Assembly: GCF_000801105.2 (NCBI RefSeq)
Contig: NC_079519.1
Span: 14,647,828 to 14,711,827, forward strand
Source: Raphanus sativus
Lineage: Eukaryota > Streptophyta > Magnoliopsida > Brassicales > Brassicaceae
DNA length: 64,000 nt
Reading direction: 5' to 3'
Both the position numbers and the translations under genes were made by a program. Below, piece by piece: positions 62,987 to 64,000 of the stretch. The notes under the pieces were generated by a model, which was not told the origin of the DNA, did no database searches, and saw only the letters and a list, made by a program, of their open reading frames with translations. Each line of letters opens with the position of its first letter. The first letter of the stretch is position 1.

Positions 62987-64000
62987 ATGCTTGAAAAGGA
63001 AGCTACGCCACCAGTATCGATCGACACAGTACATGTACCATCGATCGACATCGGCACGACTACATCCAAGGACCGACCAGAATGTTCATCACCTAAGAAA
63101 GATGAATGAGAGATTGCTTACATCAATACACAGATTGGAGACGTCTACAGCCCTCTCAACAACAATGTCGAATGGTTAAGCAAGAGGATCGATCTTCTAC
63201 AGAAAGAGCTAGCATCGATTTGCAAGAAAGATCAGGCTCAGAATGCTACTTTACCATCGATCGACACACAGTCTTCACCATCGATCGACACAAGGTTCGC
63301 AGCACTAAAAGATAGGATGAAAGCATACGAAGAGAAGCATGATCATTTCAGTTCACCTATCATGCGATACCTGGATACACTGTCACAGCAGCTGAACGAG
63401 CAGCAACAAGACATGAGCATAGTTCATAATCATCTTGGTCTTCGTGGCAGAAACGCGACATCGATCGACAGGCCTAGACCGATATCAATCAACATCGTGC
63501 CACCACCAGCGAAGAGAGCATGCACTACAGCAGAAGTTGATCAGATTAAACAGGAGCTGTACGAAGCTATGGATTCTATGGAGGAGAGACTCAACGAACG
63601 AAGTGATGACATTGACGACACTCTCAATGAAAAAGTGACCAACCTCTGCAGAGCTACTGGTCTATTGACGAATGAGATACGTAATATGCAGAGAATTCTT
63701 GAGAACCAAGGCCAACATTCAGAATCGATCGACACAGTTGACACTAAATCGACCGACAGAACTCCCAGTGAAACGACCGACGCACAAGTTGTAGCATCGA
63801 TCGACATCGAGTCCTTGGCAGATCAAGATCAGCAGATTCAAGATCAGCACGACACAGAACAACATGAAAAACTGTCCGAGCATTCAAGATTTATTTTCTA
63901 TCAGCATCAGATTGACATGGAGGATTTGGACAGAAGGTTGCAAGTCATCAAAGCAGATTTAGCAAAGATACATCCTAGATGGACAAGATCAGATGATGCC
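62987..64000 (+). CDS. A3 extra ORF, coiled-coil, runs off the window
   Basis: The frame from ATG 62987 (MLEKEATPPVSID) is interrupted by TGA 63107-63109 and is then open without a stop from 63110 to the window end, 297 codons. It encodes helical stretches (NVEWLSKRIDLLQKELASI; QLNEQQQDMSIVHNHLGL; EVDQIKQELYEAMDSMEERL; QIDMEDLDRRLQVIKADLAK) separated by Ser-Ile-Asp-Thr repeats. It continues the preceding ORF in sense and style. RT has not appeared by 64000. Function unknown. Confidence 0.6.

Larger units (their letters stand above)
57480..63830 (+). repeat. Dispersed TCGATCGA palindrome in A3
   Basis: About thirty copies by eye of TCGATCGAC / TCGATCGAT through LTR, gag, protease and extra ORFs, often as (C)CATCGATCGACA. 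In coding parts it is nearly always read as Ser-Ile-Asp. A1 has the same motif (9114, 26340, 26370, 25790 and others). Confidence 0.9.

Overview
The window is plant nuclear DNA made almost entirely of LTR retrotransposons; I see no convincing host gene, tRNA or rRNA. Tat- and Athila-type Ty3/gypsy elements, a copia element, and an Athila-like family full of the codon motif Ser-Ile-Asp (DNA TCGATCGAC) point to a Brassicaceae genome, probably tribe Brassiceae. That last step is inference. Two runs of exactly 100 N (21597-21696 and 36589-36688) mark scaffold gaps.

Layout, with working names. T1 (1 to ~8935, +): Tat-lineage gag-pol with a decayed pol, followed by an antisense, intron-containing gene that looks intact as far as it goes. 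A1 (~8940-10636; 26746-27205 and 25742-26746 on -; 39743-40170): remains of an Athila-like element that hosts later insertions. T2 (10637-14343 and 27206-32252): a Tat-like element with long LTRs and a gag remnant but no pol, inserted in A1. A2 (14344-21596 and 32253-36588): an Athila element inserted in T2. C1 (21697-25741 and 36689-39742): a copia element inserted in the 3' LTR of A1, itself carrying a 210-bp hAT-like MITE (23883-24092). T3 (40171-45042, resuming at 56600; -): a degenerate Tat-type element. T4 (45043-56599, +): a young Tat element with two 546-bp LTRs, a 5-bp TSD, gag-pol, and a four-exon antisense gene. A3 (57275 to the window end, +): 5' LTR, gag, protease and unusual Ser-Ile-Asp-rich ORFs.

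The most important observation concerns orientation. T2, A2 and C1 each have one LTR to the left and one LTR to the right in inverted orientation, with a gap between them. In every case the outer 5-bp flank on one side is the reverse complement of the outer flank on the other (CAATG, CAGAG, CCTTT). Turning the piece 21697-36588 around between the two gaps makes all three elements ordinary direct-repeat LTR retrotransposons and brings the copia gag N-terminal half next to its zinc knuckle. The simplest explanation is that this contig was scaffolded backwards; a real inversion with both breakpoints hidden in the gaps is the alternative.

The second theme is the antisense gene in the Tat elements T1 and T4. 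In both copies the sense pol is broken by stops, frameshifts or loss of a catalytic residue, while the antisense exons keep open frames and splice sites in matching phase. The third is repeat structure inside elements: long palindromes, hairpin arrays, a 179-bp tandem repeat, repeated polypurine-tract-like motifs, and the dispersed TCGATCGA palindrome.
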